From Actinacidiphila acididurans (GTDB taxonomy: Bacteria > Actinomycetota > Actinomycetes > Streptomycetales > Streptomycetaceae): 64,000 nt of DNA. This document shows positions 1-8,831 of the stretch, one piece after another. The stretch lies in contig NZ_JADKYB010000010.1 in NCBI RefSeq assembly GCF_016918855.1, positions 186,001 to 250,000 on the forward strand, read 5' to 3'. The position numbers and the translations under genes were made by a program. Positions within the stretch are counted from its first letter, which is position 1. Each line of letters begins with the position of its first letter. The notes under the pieces are model-generated. The model ran no database searches, was not told the origin of the DNA, and saw only the letters and a list, made by a program, of their open reading frames with translations.

Positions 1-1
1 C

Positions 2-142
2 GCGTGGGACCGATGGCTCGAGGAAGGGATCGCCGCCATCACCCCCCAGACCGCCGACAGCGGACGATCAGCCACCCTCGCCCGACTGTTCACCGCGGTC
101 CGCAGACCCATGCCGACCGCAAACCACGCCGAACTCGCTTGA
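2..142 (+). CDS. C-terminal end of an unrecognised protein (cut by left edge)
   Basis: Reading from base 2 gives an open frame with strong GC at third positions, ending in TGA at 140-142. It encodes 46 residues that begin AWDRWLEEGIAAITPQ and end NHAELA. The start lies outside the window. I do not recognise the family; the short helical tail carries no diagnostic motif. Codon use is what makes me call it coding. Confidence 0.45.
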   Translation, partial: AWDRWLEEGIAAITPQTADSGRSATLARLFTAVRRPMPTANHAELA

Positions 143-657
143 GACCCCTGCCGGCGGCCCCGCCAGACCGAGGCCGAGGCCAAATACCGGACGCAGAAAG
201 AGAGGCACGCGACCGCGCGGCAGCGCATGAAGGATGAGCCTCCGGCCGTGGCCGGGAAGGCCAACGTCCCGGACTTCAGCGGCGCGTCAGAGACAGAGCC
301 CGACATGCTGGTGGCCCTTGCCTGTCAACCTGCCTCATCTTTGCTGTGCTCTGACCGCGATCCACATGTCGTGACCCCGGCTGGTGCAGTGAGCGTCCAG
401 TGCCTGGTCCACGATCTGATCGTCCAGGCCAGGTTGGCTGGAGCGGCCGCGTTCGGTCTTCCCGACGGGGCGACGAGCTCCGGCGAGCAAATTTCTCGCC
501 CGCCACCAGCCCACGGCAACAACGTCCTCCGCTTCCAAGGCGACCCCGTCATCGAGATGACGCGCCACCACCTAATGGTGTTGTCGGCCTCACCCGCGAG
601 TGTGGACTCCTGGTATCCCGCCGTTTCGCGGTCTGCTGAGGTTGCCAGGACAACCTC
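143..657. other. Intergenic stretch without a convincing gene
   Basis: Several frames are open on both strands, but none combines a ribosome site, good third-position GC and a recognisable protein. The sequence has many in-frame arginine/proline-rich readings typical of shadow frames. I see no clear repeat or promoter here. Confidence 0.4.
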
Positions 658-1326
658 ATGCGTTCCGCGATCCGCACAGCCCTCGCCGGCGTCCTCGCCT
701 GCACAGTGGTGGTCTTGACCGCTCCCGCCCATGCCGCCGACGCCCCGGTCGAGCACGGCGTCGCCCTCCATCAGGCCGTCGCGAAGCTTCCAGTAGCCGC
801 CGAGGAGCGCACCGGCTACAACCGCGAATCGAGCTTCGGCGGCTGGATCGACGCAGACCTCAACGGCTGCAACACCCGTGCGGAAGTCCTACTCGACGAG
901 GCGGTCACCGCGCCCACCGTGACCGGCACCTGCACGCTGAGCGGCGGGTCCTGGTACTCCTGGTACGACGACACCACCGTGACCGGCGCCCGCGCCCTCG
1001 ACATCGACCACCTGGTCCCGCTCGCCGAAGCCTGGGACTCCGGCGCCTCGCACTGGACCAAGGCCCGTCGCGTCGCCTACGCCAACTACCTTGACGACCC
1101 ACGCCACCTCGTCGCCGTCACTGCCCGGGCCAACCGGAGCAAAGCCGATCAGGACCCCGCCGCCTGGATGCCGCCGTCGGCCGGCGCCACCTGTCGCTAC
1201 ACCGCCGACTGGCTCAGCGTGAAACTCACCTGGGGCCTGAGCATCGACGCCGCCGAGCATGACGCCCTGGACGAGCTCGCAGCGGACTGCCCCGACCAGG
1301 ACATCGTCTACAGCCCCGTGCCCTGA
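658..1326 (+). CDS. Secreted HNH-type nuclease (GmrSD C-terminal/DUF1524-like)
   Basis: The 222-residue product starts with a Sec signal peptide: a basic start, a hydrophobic core and an AHA-type cleavage site near residue 26. The mature domain carries the motif DIDHLVPLAEAWDSGA, followed by the conserved region DPRHLVAVTARANRSKADQD with its N-x-x-K pair. These are the hallmarks of small secreted HNH endonucleases of streptomycetes that share the DUF1524 fold. The predicted role is metal-dependent cleavage of nucleic acid outside the cell. No immunity gene is visible next to it, consistent with a nutritional or secreted housekeeping nuclease rather than a toxin. The signal peptide fixes the start; the upstream ribosome site is weak. 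Confidence 0.85.
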   Translation: MRSAIRTALAGVLACTVVVLTAPAHAADAPVEHGVALHQAVAKLPVAAEERTGYNRESSFGGWIDADLNGCNTRAEVLLDEAVTAPTVTGTCTLSGGSWYSWYDDTTVTGARALDIDHLVPLAEAWDSGASHWTKARRVAYANYLDDPRHLVAVTARANRSKADQDPAAWMPPSAGATCRYTADWLSVKLTWGLSIDAAEHDALDELAADCPDQDIVYSPVP

Positions 1327-1444
1327 CCGCGGCGGCTTCTCCACTCCGCGGGGATGAGCCTCGTCGACCGGCGGCAGCGGCGCCCCGGGCTGGACGGGGC
1401 GGCCTGCCGGCAACGCCGCAAGAACCATCGAAGGGATCAAGCTC

Positions 1445-1885
1445 ATGCACTCCCGCAGGATGCTGGCACTCGCCGGCACGACCATCGTCGCCCTGTCCGC
1501 GGCGCTCGCCGGTGTCACGCCCGCCCGGGCCGTCCCGGCGCCAGCCGGAGCCGGGACAGCAGCCGTCACCGCACCGGCCCGGGACCAGATCCAGTGCCCC
1601 CGCGGATACGTGTGCATCTACCCCGACATCAACTACGGCGGCCAGCCCTACGTCAAACGCGCCGTCGACGGCAGCGTCAGGCACCTGCCCGACTACATCC
1701 GCGGCCACGGCAGCTCCATCATCAACAACAGCAGCCGCACCGCACGGGTCTACCAGAAGGACAACTACTTCGGCCGCCACGTGTGCGTCGGCCGCGACGG
1801 AGGCACCATCCACGACCTGCGCTCCTACGGCATGAACGACACCACCCACTCCCTGCGAAACAACGACACCCCCTGCGGCGCGTAG
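1445..1885 (+). CDS. Secreted peptidase-inhibitor family I36 / crystallin-like protein
   Basis: The 146-residue product has a signal peptide (MHSRRMLALAG then a hydrophobic stretch, cleavage near ARA at residue 29) and a C-terminal domain of about 80 residues. That domain has the pattern CPRGYVCIYPDINYGG, then SSIINNSSRTARVYQ and four cysteines. This matches the I36/SMPI-like inhibitor or beta-gamma-crystallin-like fold of secreted Streptomyces proteins. A GAAGGGA ribosome site lies about 8 nt before the ATG. Family I36 contains a metalloprotease inhibitor, but many members have no shown activity, so inhibition is inferred from family only. Confidence 0.8.
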   Translation: MHSRRMLALAGTTIVALSAALAGVTPARAVPAPAGAGTAAVTAPARDQIQCPRGYVCIYPDINYGGQPYVKRAVDGSVRHLPDYIRGHGSSIINNSSRTARVYQKDNYFGRHVCVGRDGGTIHDLRSYGMNDTTHSLRNNDTPCGA

Positions 1886-2044
1886 CCCCCACCAGGCCGC
1901 GCGGGATGGTCGTTCCCGGTCGGCCTCAGCCAGTGGCTGCCGGCTCCCGTAGCACCCGCGCCCGCCAGAATCCGGATCGCCGAAGCCGCCTGTCCCGGCG
2001 GCGCTTGAGCCCCCGGTGCCCGGTGAAGGCGGTGAGGCGGCGGT

Positions 2045-2602
2045 TTACAGCTTTTCCTGCTTGGCTCCCGGGGGGATCAGGCAGGGGGTGGACACCGCGA
2101 AGTCGAGGACGTCGGGGGACGTGTAGCCCGAGACGTCGACGGAGAAGTGCTGGTCGGGGCTGTATGCCTGCAGCACGACCGCGGGCTGCACCGAGTTGTC
2201 GTCACGGAAGCTCGTGATCTGATAGCCCCGCTTCTTCAGGTCGTCCCTGATCCTGGCGACCGCGCTGCCCTGAAGCGAGGGTGCCAGCCGTGCCTCGGCC
2301 CGGTAGGTGAGGTCGAAGCGGCCGTCGTTGACCACTTCGTCGTGCTTGCCGATGCAGTTGTGGAACTGGGGATCGATGCTCTTCTCCTGGATCCCGACCC
2401 CGGCGCTGCGGGCCATGGACTGCGTGAAGTGGGCTGCCCAGGTCTGCGCGTCCTGCCGGCTCATCCGCGGCAGCGGGGCGTTCTTGCCGCCGTCGTCCGA
2501 TGACATACAGCCTCCCAGTGCGACGAGCGGGACGAGAGCTGCCGCGAGCAGCGGCCAGCGGATTCCTCTCATGAGGGGAAGACCTGCTTTCGTCCGGCTC
2601 AT
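2045..2602 (-). CDS. Small exported lipoprotein downstream of the DUF1023 gene
   Basis: The 185-residue reading has a short cytoplasmic start, a hydrophobic segment and a lipobox LVALGGC, so it should be lipidated and anchored outside the membrane. The remaining 140 residues include two cysteines and no family I can name. It begins 20 bases after the stop of the alpha/beta-hydrolase gene, so it is probably the third gene of that operon. An alternative start at 2572 would still keep the lipobox. Function is unknown; the context suggests a cell-envelope role linked to its WXG100-like neighbour. Confidence 0.75.
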   Translation of the reverse strand: MSRTKAGLPLMRGIRWPLLAAALVPLVALGGCMSSDDGGKNAPLPRMSRQDAQTWAAHFTQSMARSAGVGIQEKSIDPQFHNCIGKHDEVVNDGRFDLTYRAEARLAPSLQGSAVARIRDDLKKRGYQITSFRDDNSVQPAVVLQAYSPDQHFSVDVSGYTSPDVLDFAVSTPCLIPPGAKQEKL

Positions 2603-2621
2603 TGATGTGTCCAGTGTTTCG

Positions 2622-4241
2622 TCAGTGCGGATACGAGTGGGGATACAGGCCCAGCGCGGGATCGGTGGGCGGGGCGGGGTGTACCAGGGTGGGCCTTCTG
2701 CCTGCGATGATTCTTCCCATGTTTTCCAGGCCGGCGCTGCCCTGGTCGAAGTAGCTGCTGTGGCCGCCCGGTGCGACGGTGAACTCATTGCCGCCGAAGG
2801 CGTCGGAGGTCGGTTTCTCGCCCAGCCATCCGGCCAGGTCCTGCGCGACCGGGTCGTTCGGCGAGGCCCCGGCGTAGACATGGTCCCGGGGGATGCCGAA
2901 GGAGCTGGCGTAGGCGACGTCCATGCCGGGGCTGCCGACCGCGACGATGTCGTCGGCCCCCAGCATCCCGTTCTTGGCCGCGGCGCCGACCAGCGTCGAG
3001 CCGTAGCTGTGCCCTATCACCGTGATTTGGTGATGGCCGCTCCCCTGGGCCGCGCGCGTGCCCTCCACGAAGTGGCGCAGGTCCGGCGCCCCCGCCTCGG
3101 CCCGCCCGAGGGTCACGACGCTGGTGTTGAGCTCCGGCGCGTCGTACCCCAGCCAGAACACCGTTGAGACGGCACCGTCCGGGTGAGCGGCCTGGGCCGC
3201 CTGCCGGAGCCGGTCGATACGGTCCACCGACCCGGGCGTGCTGTCCATCGTCGTGCCTGTCCCGGGGACGTAGACGCCGGTGTGCGCGGCGGTGTCGGGG
3301 TTGCCCTGGGCGATGATCACCTGCCCGTCGCCGGCGCTGTTGAAGCCGAGCAGGTACAGTTCCTGGCCCGGCGGGGCGCCCTCGTACGAGTCCAGGGTGT
3401 CCTTGACCTTCATCAGCCGCCGATACCGCGGGTCCAGCACGGCGTCGGAGGCCACACCGTAGTCATGACCGGTCGCGAAGTCCGGGCTGTCCAACTGCCC
3501 GTCCAGCACAAGGCGGTTGGCGTCGTCCCGCACCGTCGCCGGCAGGCCGTCCAGGCCCCCGATCAGCTGCGGATACAGCAGCACGTATTCGCGGCGCTCG
3601 TCCGGGCTGAGGCCGCTCCACCACTTCGCCGCGGCCTTGGGGTCCCGCGGCGGCCGGGGCGGGCGGACACCGAGAAGCTCCATGGCCGTGTGTGCGTCGA
3701 CGCCCGCCTCGTTGAACGCGTGCTGCCGGTACTGGCCCATCACGTCGCCGTGCAGAACCGCCAGCGCGTTCCGCCCGTCCTCCGACGCCTGCGAGGCCGC
3801 CTCGAGGGCGGCGTCGATACGCCGACGGTAGCCGGCCAACTCCGCGCCGGCCTCTTCCGCCTCGTAGCGGTTGGTGCTCCTCGGGGCCGTCACCGTACCG
3901 GCGTCGTCCACGGCGTATCCGCTTGCCTCCGCCTCCCGCACCACAGCGCGCAGGCTGCTCTGGGCCTGCTCCATGCGCTGGTGCACCACGGTCAGGACCG
4001 TACCGATGGTCTCCGCCTCGATCCGGCCGATCGCCAGCCGCTCCTCCACCCCTGCCAGGAACCCGAACGCCTCGGTAGCGGCCTCACCCGACCAGCCGGC
4101 CCTCCGCAAAGGAGCCGTCACATGCAATTGGTGCCGGGTGTGCGCACTGCCCAACTCCTGCGACAGGCTCCGCCACTTGCGGGCGGCCTCCGCGATGGAC
4201 TCCACGTCCAGCCTCCACAACAGCGCGAAGGAATCCGGCAT
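2622..4241 (-). CDS. DUF1023-type alpha/beta hydrolase with WXG100-like N-terminus
   Basis: The 539-residue protein has a helical N-terminal part (about 1-200) resembling the WXG100/coiled-coil region of type VII-associated proteins. A C-terminal hydrolase domain follows, with the nucleophile motif VIGHSYGSTL, an NDPVAQDL region and a late GGHSSYFD histidine. This is the layout of DUF1023 proteins common in Streptomyces. The ATG directly follows the TAG of the upstream small gene, so the two are co-translated. The substrate is unknown. The pairing with a WXG100-like partner suggests secretion or envelope localisation, which is inference. Confidence 0.85.
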   Translation of the reverse strand: MPDSFALLWRLDVESIAEAARKWRSLSQELGSAHTRHQLHVTAPLRRAGWSGEAATEAFGFLAGVEERLAIGRIEAETIGTVLTVVHQRMEQAQSSLRAVVREAEASGYAVDDAGTVTAPRSTNRYEAEEAGAELAGYRRRIDAALEAASQASEDGRNALAVLHGDVMGQYRQHAFNEAGVDAHTAMELLGVRPPRPPRDPKAAAKWWSGLSPDERREYVLLYPQLIGGLDGLPATVRDDANRLVLDGQLDSPDFATGHDYGVASDAVLDPRYRRLMKVKDTLDSYEGAPPGQELYLLGFNSAGDGQVIIAQGNPDTAAHTGVYVPGTGTTMDSTPGSVDRIDRLRQAAQAAHPDGAVSTVFWLGYDAPELNTSVVTLGRAEAGAPDLRHFVEGTRAAQGSGHHQITVIGHSYGSTLVGAAAKNGMLGADDIVAVGSPGMDVAYASSFGIPRDHVYAGASPNDPVAQDLAGWLGEKPTSDAFGGNEFTVAPGGHSSYFDQGSAGLENMGRIIAGRRPTLVHPAPPTDPALGLYPHSYPH

Positions 4242-4544
4242 CTACCCGATCCCCTCGAAGTCCCGGCCCATGAGCGTCTCATTCCACTCATGGCTGGTCG
4301 CGCACTGCCGCAGAGCATCCGCCGCCGCCGACATCCGCTCCTGAAGACCCCGCAGAGCCGGCTGCCAGGTGTCGGCCACGGCATCGGCCTCGGTCCTGAC
4401 CGTCCAGCCAGACAGCGCCTGCGCCACGGCATTCGTGCTCGCCAGCGCCTGCTTGATCCGGTCGTCCAGATCCCTGCCGTTGACAGTGTCCACCATGTGC
4501 GCGGACACCCGTAACTCACCCGGATCCACATTCAGATCGGTCAT
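4242..4544 (-). CDS. Small WXG100-like helical protein
   Basis: From the ATG at 4544 (after a GGGGGTGGTGG stretch) the product is 100 residues, mostly alpha-helical, with the central turn ALSGWTVRTEADAV. The size and the helix-turn-helix with a tryptophan fit WXG100/ESX-like proteins, although the exact W-x-G triplet is not present. It is the first gene of the operon with the DUF1023 hydrolase and the lipoprotein. An earlier start at 4568 adds eight residues. Its likely role is as partner or substrate of the hydrolase, inferred from gene order alone. Confidence 0.7.
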   Translation of the reverse strand: MTDLNVDPGELRVSAHMVDTVNGRDLDDRIKQALASTNAVAQALSGWTVRTEADAVADTWQPALRGLQERMSAAADALRQCATSHEWNETLMGRDFEGIG

Positions 4545-4783
4545 GACCACCACCCCCATGGCACCCACTGGTCACCGGTGATCCTAACGACAGCGGTACG
4601 CACACACACCACCGCATTACGTGACCCCCGCCACCCGCACCACGACCGGCCCAGCCAGGACGCCGTCCGCACCCCGGCCTTCTGGAGCCTTCAACTCCCG
4701 GTCCACGGTGCCCGGCGGCATGCCACGGACCTGCAAGGAGACATGACCGGGGCCTGCCATCAGATGCGGCGCCGGCCTGCGTG

Positions 4784-5083
4784 TCAGGTGAGAGCGGCGT
4801 GGACAGCGAGTGCGGCGTTCAGGACGCCACCGGCCAGAAAGAACCATCCCACCGCGGCGAAGGCCCGGCCCATCGTCCGGTGCCGACGGCGCGGCGGCGA
4901 CGGCTCGTACAGCGCCTCCCCGACACGCACCGGCCCGTCAGGGGCCAGCAGCGGACGACCCGTTCGCCAGAGCCTGCGCCCGCCCACGACCAGCACACCA
5001 CCCACAGCCAGACACGACACGACCGCAGTGACGTACTCCCCCGCTCCGGCGGTCGCGGCCGCAGCCACATAGAGGTCGTCCAT
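4784..5083 (-). CDS. Small two-helix membrane protein
   Basis: The 99-residue product is preceded by a very strong ribosome site, GGAGGAGG, a few bases before the ATG. It has two hydrophobic segments, around residues 18-36 (VTAVVSCLAVGGVLVVGG) and 75-95 (AFAAVGWFFLAGGVLNAALA). Between them is a polar loop ending in basic residues. I do not recognise a family. It stands alone between the WXG100-like operon and an IS remnant. Confidence 0.65.
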   Translation of the reverse strand: MDDLYVAAAATAGAGEYVTAVVSCLAVGGVLVVGGRRLWRTGRPLLAPDGPVRVGEALYEPSPPRRRHRTMGRAFAAVGWFFLAGGVLNAALAVHAALT

Positions 5084-5341
5084 GGTCCTCCTCCCCCTCC
5101 TCCTCCCCGCGTTCGTGTATCCAGCAGGCGGGCATCGTTGCACCGGCCCGGGCTGAACACCGCCCCTCCCGAACCGCGAACACCGCACCGTAGAGGTGCT
5201 TGTCAGCGTGCTCGCAGGGCACCCGAACCGGCGGGCAGGGCTGGCTTGGTCCGGGCGCCTCGTCACCGCGTCCGGCCCCGGTACAGCTGGTCTGGTCCGC
5301 CGCAGACTAGCTGGCCAGCTTCCTAGGTTCTGTCTCTTTGG

Positions 5342-5520
5342 TTAGCGTCGGGTCCAGATGAAGATGCCGGTGAGGTGGAGTGCGGCCTGGTAGGCGATGG
5401 CGAGTTTGTCGGTTCGTGTGGCCGGGCCGTGCCACTGCTTGATGCGGTTGATGCAGCGCTCGACGGTGTTGCGCTGCTTGTAGGCGTCGGGGTCGAAGGC
5501 GGGTGGGCGGCCGCCGTGGG
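5342..5520 (-). pseudogene. C-terminal remnant of an IS5-family transposase
   Basis: The last 55 or so residues (starting GGRPPAFDPDAYKQRNTVER and ending HLTGIFIWTRR) are the conserved tail of IS5-family transposases, including the catalytic-region glutamate in NTVERCINRIKQW. No DDE N-terminal part is present upstream; the sequence changes to the ATPase gene region at about 5525. It is therefore a dead fragment left by an insertion sequence. The outer boundary probably lies in the GGTTCTGTCTCTTTGG stretch near 5325. Confidence 0.8.
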
Positions 5521-5579
5521 AGAGTGTGCTTACTTGCTCGCGACATGGGTCGTCCCCGCGCGAGTCGCCGGTCACACCC

Positions 5580-6782
5580 TCAAAGGTCCCCGGCGCTGCG
5601 GACGCTGTCCTCAGCCCCCGCTGCGCCCGCCGCGGAGGGGCGCGGCACCAAGCGGCCCTCGCGCAGCAGCGCGCCGGCCGTGCCCAGTCCCGCGCGCAGC
5701 GTGAAGGCGGCTGGCTCGTCGAGTTCGTCTACGGTGGTGACACCCTCCACGCTGCGCACGGCCCGCACCTGGGACACCGGTATTTCCTCGTCTTCGAGCA
5801 GTTCCGGGCTGTGGCTGGTCACCAGCACCTGGCGGCGGTCGGAGGCGTCCCGCAGCGCCTGGCGCAGCACGGCCACAACTGCCGGGTGGAGCGCGGACTG
5901 CGGCTCCTCGACGGCCACTACTCCCTGCCCGCCGGCCGCCGGCGCGAAGAGCGCGAGCAGCACGCCGAGGGCGCGCAGCGTGCCGTCGGAGACCGAGCCC
6001 GCGGCGAACCGCGAGGGGCGGGGCGCCCCCGCCACGGCTTGGCCGAACTCCAGGGTCTCGGCGCCGCCCGTCACGCGGCGGCGCACGGAGGTGAGCCCGG
6101 GCACGATCTGCCGCAGGTAGCTCTCCAGGCGGCGGTGTTCCTCGGCGCTGGCGGCACGGCCGAGGCGGTACAGCACAGCTGCCGCGTTCGAGCCGTCATG
6201 GAGCAGGGCGCGGCCGTCCTGGGCGGGCCGGACCACGCGCATGGCCCGCGGGTCGGGGTCGAACACGCTCATCCCGGCCAGGCCGGCGTGCGCCGCGCGG
6301 AACGCGGCGTGCCGTCCGAGCTGCGCCAGCAGGAGGCCCTGCGGGTCGGCGGCCGGCAGCCTGCGCTCGGTGGAGACGGCGAGCGCGCCGTCCTCCACCC
6401 GGTAGGAGGCCCGCCGCCCGCCGGACTCCACGGCGCAGTGCTCGCCGGCGACGCGGAAGCCGCCCCCGCGCGCCACGGCGACCTGCACCTCGTAGGTGCC
6501 GGCGAGGTCGGGACCCTCGAACTCGAGCCGCACGGAGAAGCGATCCTGCCGCCCCGGCGCTCGGCGCCGCACCTGCGCGGCACCGCCGCGCTCGTGCAGC
6601 GCGTCGTGCAGTGAGGACCCCACGCCCTGGGACACCAGGCGCAGTGCGTCCAGGAAGTTGCTCTTGCCCGCTCCGTTGGGCCCGACCAGGAACACCAGAT
6701 CACCCAGGGACACGTCCGCCTCTGCGAGACTGCGGAACTGCCTGAGCACGACCCGGGTGATGCGGAAATGACTGGGCTCCAT
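5580..6782 (-). CDS. AAA/SMC-like ATPase (AAA_21 type)
   Basis: The 400-residue protein has a Walker A motif FLVGPNGAGKSN near residue 38, a signature-like SVSDGTLRALG and a Walker B region VVAVEEPQSALHP. A late H-loop TSHSPELL follows. This is the RecF/SMC-like single-chain AAA ATPase family (COG4637-like) widespread in bacteria. Starts at 6782 and 6809 are both possible; I prefer 6782 because the homology begins there. The family's role is poorly known; members occur in DNA repair and in phage defence. No nuclease or toxin partner is intact beside it, so a defence role is not supported here. Confidence 0.85.
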   Translation of the reverse strand: MEPSHFRITRVVLRQFRSLAEADVSLGDLVFLVGPNGAGKSNFLDALRLVSQGVGSSLHDALHERGGAAQVRRRAPGRQDRFSVRLEFEGPDLAGTYEVQVAVARGGGFRVAGEHCAVESGGRRASYRVEDGALAVSTERRLPAADPQGLLLAQLGRHAAFRAAHAGLAGMSVFDPDPRAMRVVRPAQDGRALLHDGSNAAAVLYRLGRAASAEEHRRLESYLRQIVPGLTSVRRRVTGGAETLEFGQAVAGAPRPSRFAAGSVSDGTLRALGVLLALFAPAAGGQGVVAVEEPQSALHPAVVAVLRQALRDASDRRQVLVTSHSPELLEDEEIPVSQVRAVRSVEGVTTVDELDEPAAFTLRAGLGTAGALLREGRLVPRPSAAGAAGAEDSVRSAGDL

Positions 6783-6945
6783 GCGCCCTACTGTCGCAGT
6801 TCCCCCCACCGCACCGCGTCACCGGGGCCACCCTCTGGTCGCCTTGCGGCGACGTCCGGGCCTCCCGCGGCAGGCCGGTCCGACCGCGGCGCCGCGCCGC
6901 TGCTTCCCCCGGCGGACCACAGCATAGGTGCCGGGCGGGCTGGGC

Positions 6946-7836
6946 TTAGTACGTTGCCCAGTGCCGATGCGGCTCGAACCACCCGAGGTAGGGATACCAG
7001 GCCAGGACGCGGTCGGAGGCCTGCGCGCCGATCAGCCACAGGTGCGTGAACTCCGGCGGGAGCGTCGGCGGCAGGGGAGGCAGCGTGTTGGCGTCGTGGT
7101 GAAGGGCGTGGAAGGCCGCCCAGGAGCTGCTCATCGTCACGCCCACGACGGCGTGACGTTCGTCGCCGCCGGTCAACGCCAGCTTCTCGCGGTTGCCTCG
7201 CATGTGCGGGATGTCGGCGGACAGGTGGTCGTCCAGCCAGTCGTGGAACGGTTCCCAGGTCACGTCGGCCGGACCTCCGGTCCCCCACACGGTGAACTCG
7301 ACGCGCCCGGGACCGCCGGTGCGAGCCGGGGCCGAGGCAAGCCCCCGTATCCCCAGGCTGCGCGCCTCATCGGCCAGCGGGCCGGGGTGCACGGACAGGT
7401 TGTCCGGGCGCGGGGCGTACTCGTAGACGTGGCCGGCGGCCTCCAGGGGCCCCAGCACGTCGGGCAGCCACCGCGTGTCCTTCCCTCTCTTCAACCGGAA
7501 AGCGCCGGTGACCCGGACGGTCCAGTCGCGAGTGAGGTGCGCCGCCGTCAGGGTCGGCTGCCGGCTGAGGACGCCTGCGACTTACGAGTTGCCGGTCCAG
7601 CTCCATCCAGATCTCGGCGTGCCCGACCCTGCCGTTGCCGTAGTCGATCCGGACGTCGGGGGTCTCTTCTGCGCGCGGTTGTCGTCCTGGAGGTAGACCC
7701 GGACGCCGGTGTACCGGGCCAGGACCCGTCCGATCTGGTATTCGAAGTCGGGTGAGACGTGGTTCGTGGATGCCTTGTCGCGCTGCTCCGGGGTCCGCAG
7801 GTCGATGGGGTAGCCGGGCTGCCAGTCGTCGGTCAT
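6946..7836 (-). pseudogene. Conserved hypothetical gene broken by two frameshifts
   Basis: Three consecutive minus-strand frames join into one sensible protein. It starts MTDDWQPGYPIDL at 7836 and runs to RAQKRP. The frame then shifts in a run of five C near 7657 to DVRIDYGNGRVGHAEIWMEL. It shifts again near 7580 to VLSRQPTLTAAHLTRDWTV and continues to the stop at 6946. Each piece shows good third-position GC only in its own frame. I do not recognise a function. It is either a real pseudogene or two sequencing indels, one of them in a homopolymer. Confidence 0.6.
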
Positions 7837-7912
7837 GCCGCCAGTCTGTTCATCAGGGTGGTCACCGCGCCGCAGGTTTTCGCGTACGGCTGCCGCCGGG
7901 CCCGCGGGCTGG

Positions 7913-8326
7913 TCACTCGCCTGCGCGGGCGCTGAGTCCTCGACCCTCCGTGATCTCGTCCAGGGCGGACTTGCCCCGGCCTCCCGGGGCGTAGTCCTGC
8001 AAGAAGGCGGGGGCGACGAGGCGTTGCCGGAGCAGCAGTTCGGTCATCTCCCGGTGCAGGGCAGGGTGGCTGCGGGGCCAGTCCGGTGCGTGTGCCACGA
8101 ACTCCCGGCTGTTGAAGATGGTGAAGCGGTTGAAGTCCGCGACGCCTAGCCGGTCGGTGTCCTGCCGGTCACGGGAGATGGTCACGCCGAGCCGGCTGCC
8201 GAGCGGCACGGTCAGGCGGCGGAAGTTGTGGAAACCGAGCCCGACGCCGTGGCCCCGTCGCGTGGCCGGCATGCGGGGCGGGACGTACATGCTGGCTGTG
8301 CGATTCCTGGTCAAGCCGGCAGGCAT
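7913..8326 (-). pseudogene. Fragment resembling the C-terminal part of a DUF4238-type protein
   Basis: The 137-codon frame contains LTVPLGSRLGVTISRDR followed by FNRFTIFNSREFVAHAPDW. This order is reminiscent of the end of DUF4238 proteins, where a beta-rich segment precedes an asparagine-containing helix. The N-terminal two thirds expected for that family are absent and the upstream sequence is non-coding, so it looks truncated. The family resemblance is from memory and weak; it could be an unrelated small gene. Confidence 0.35.
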
Positions 8327-8763
8327 TGCGGATCACCGGCCCCGGCCTACAGCCACTGCGCGACCGATTGGGCTCCAGCCGGCAGAACCTCGTACCGGGC
8401 AGGTGCGGCAGTGGGGTCACCGCCGCGGGCCGTCGGAGCTGGGCCAATCGACTACGCCGCCCTGATGCTCGGCCTCGGCCTGTGCCCCGCTGGGCCAAGT
8501 GACGGGCTGGCTGCGGGACCTGCGGGGCGCTGGAGTCCGCGTGTCGGTCCCCTACGGCACCAGGCCTGTGGCCTGTGGCATCTGTCGGGTACTTCTGCCG
8601 ATGTCTGGGTGTGATCTGGGTGTGATCTTGAAGAACGGAGAGGGGATCAGGAGGTGCATCAGGGGTGCGCGACAGGTTGCCTCACTGCGCAACGTCCTAG
8701 GGCTCACGCTCGCTACCTGCCATTCCCTTGAGCTGAGGCGCAGGTCAGCCTTCGACCATCCGG
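8327..8763. other. Gene-free stretch beside the attachment-site remnant
   Basis: No frame in this 437-base interval carries a recognisable protein or a ribosome site. It lies between a truncated gene and the tRNA remnant. It is best read as decayed sequence at the edge of a former integrative element. Confidence 0.4.
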
Positions 8764-8831
8764 CGGGACTTAGCGCGCTCCCCCTGCTGGGGGTCAAGGG
8801 GTCGCAGGTTCAAATCCTGTCGTCCCGACCA
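8764..8831 (+). tRNA. 3' half of tRNA-Pro(GGG): attachment-site remnant, not a working tRNA
   Basis: From 8787 to 8831 the sequence reads as the 3' part of a proline tRNA. It shows the anticodon loop CTGGGGG, the stem end TCAAG, the T-arm GCAGG-TTCAAAT-CCTGT, the acceptor strand CGTCCCG, discriminator A and CCA. Upstream, CGGGACT at 8764 could pair six of seven positions of the acceptor. However, the D-arm and the 5' anticodon stem are missing or replaced, so the gene cannot fold as a tRNA. A 3' tRNA half with an integrase remnant running into it is the usual mark of an att site left by an integrative element. Confidence 0.75.

Noticed and set aside
658-1885. Secreted toxin with inhibitor partner (HNH nuclease plus I36 protein)
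   Set aside because: Both have their own signal peptide and ribosome site, and I36 proteins target proteases, so adjacency is not evidence of a toxin-immunity pair.
5580-6782. Anti-phage ATPase-nuclease system
   Set aside because: Only the ATPase is recognisable; the next gene is a frameshifted hypothetical and no nuclease, reverse transcriptase or toxin partner is present.
8764-8831. Functional tRNA-Pro gene
   Set aside because: The 3' half is perfect, but the D-arm and the 5' half of the anticodon stem do not exist, so it cannot fold as a tRNA.
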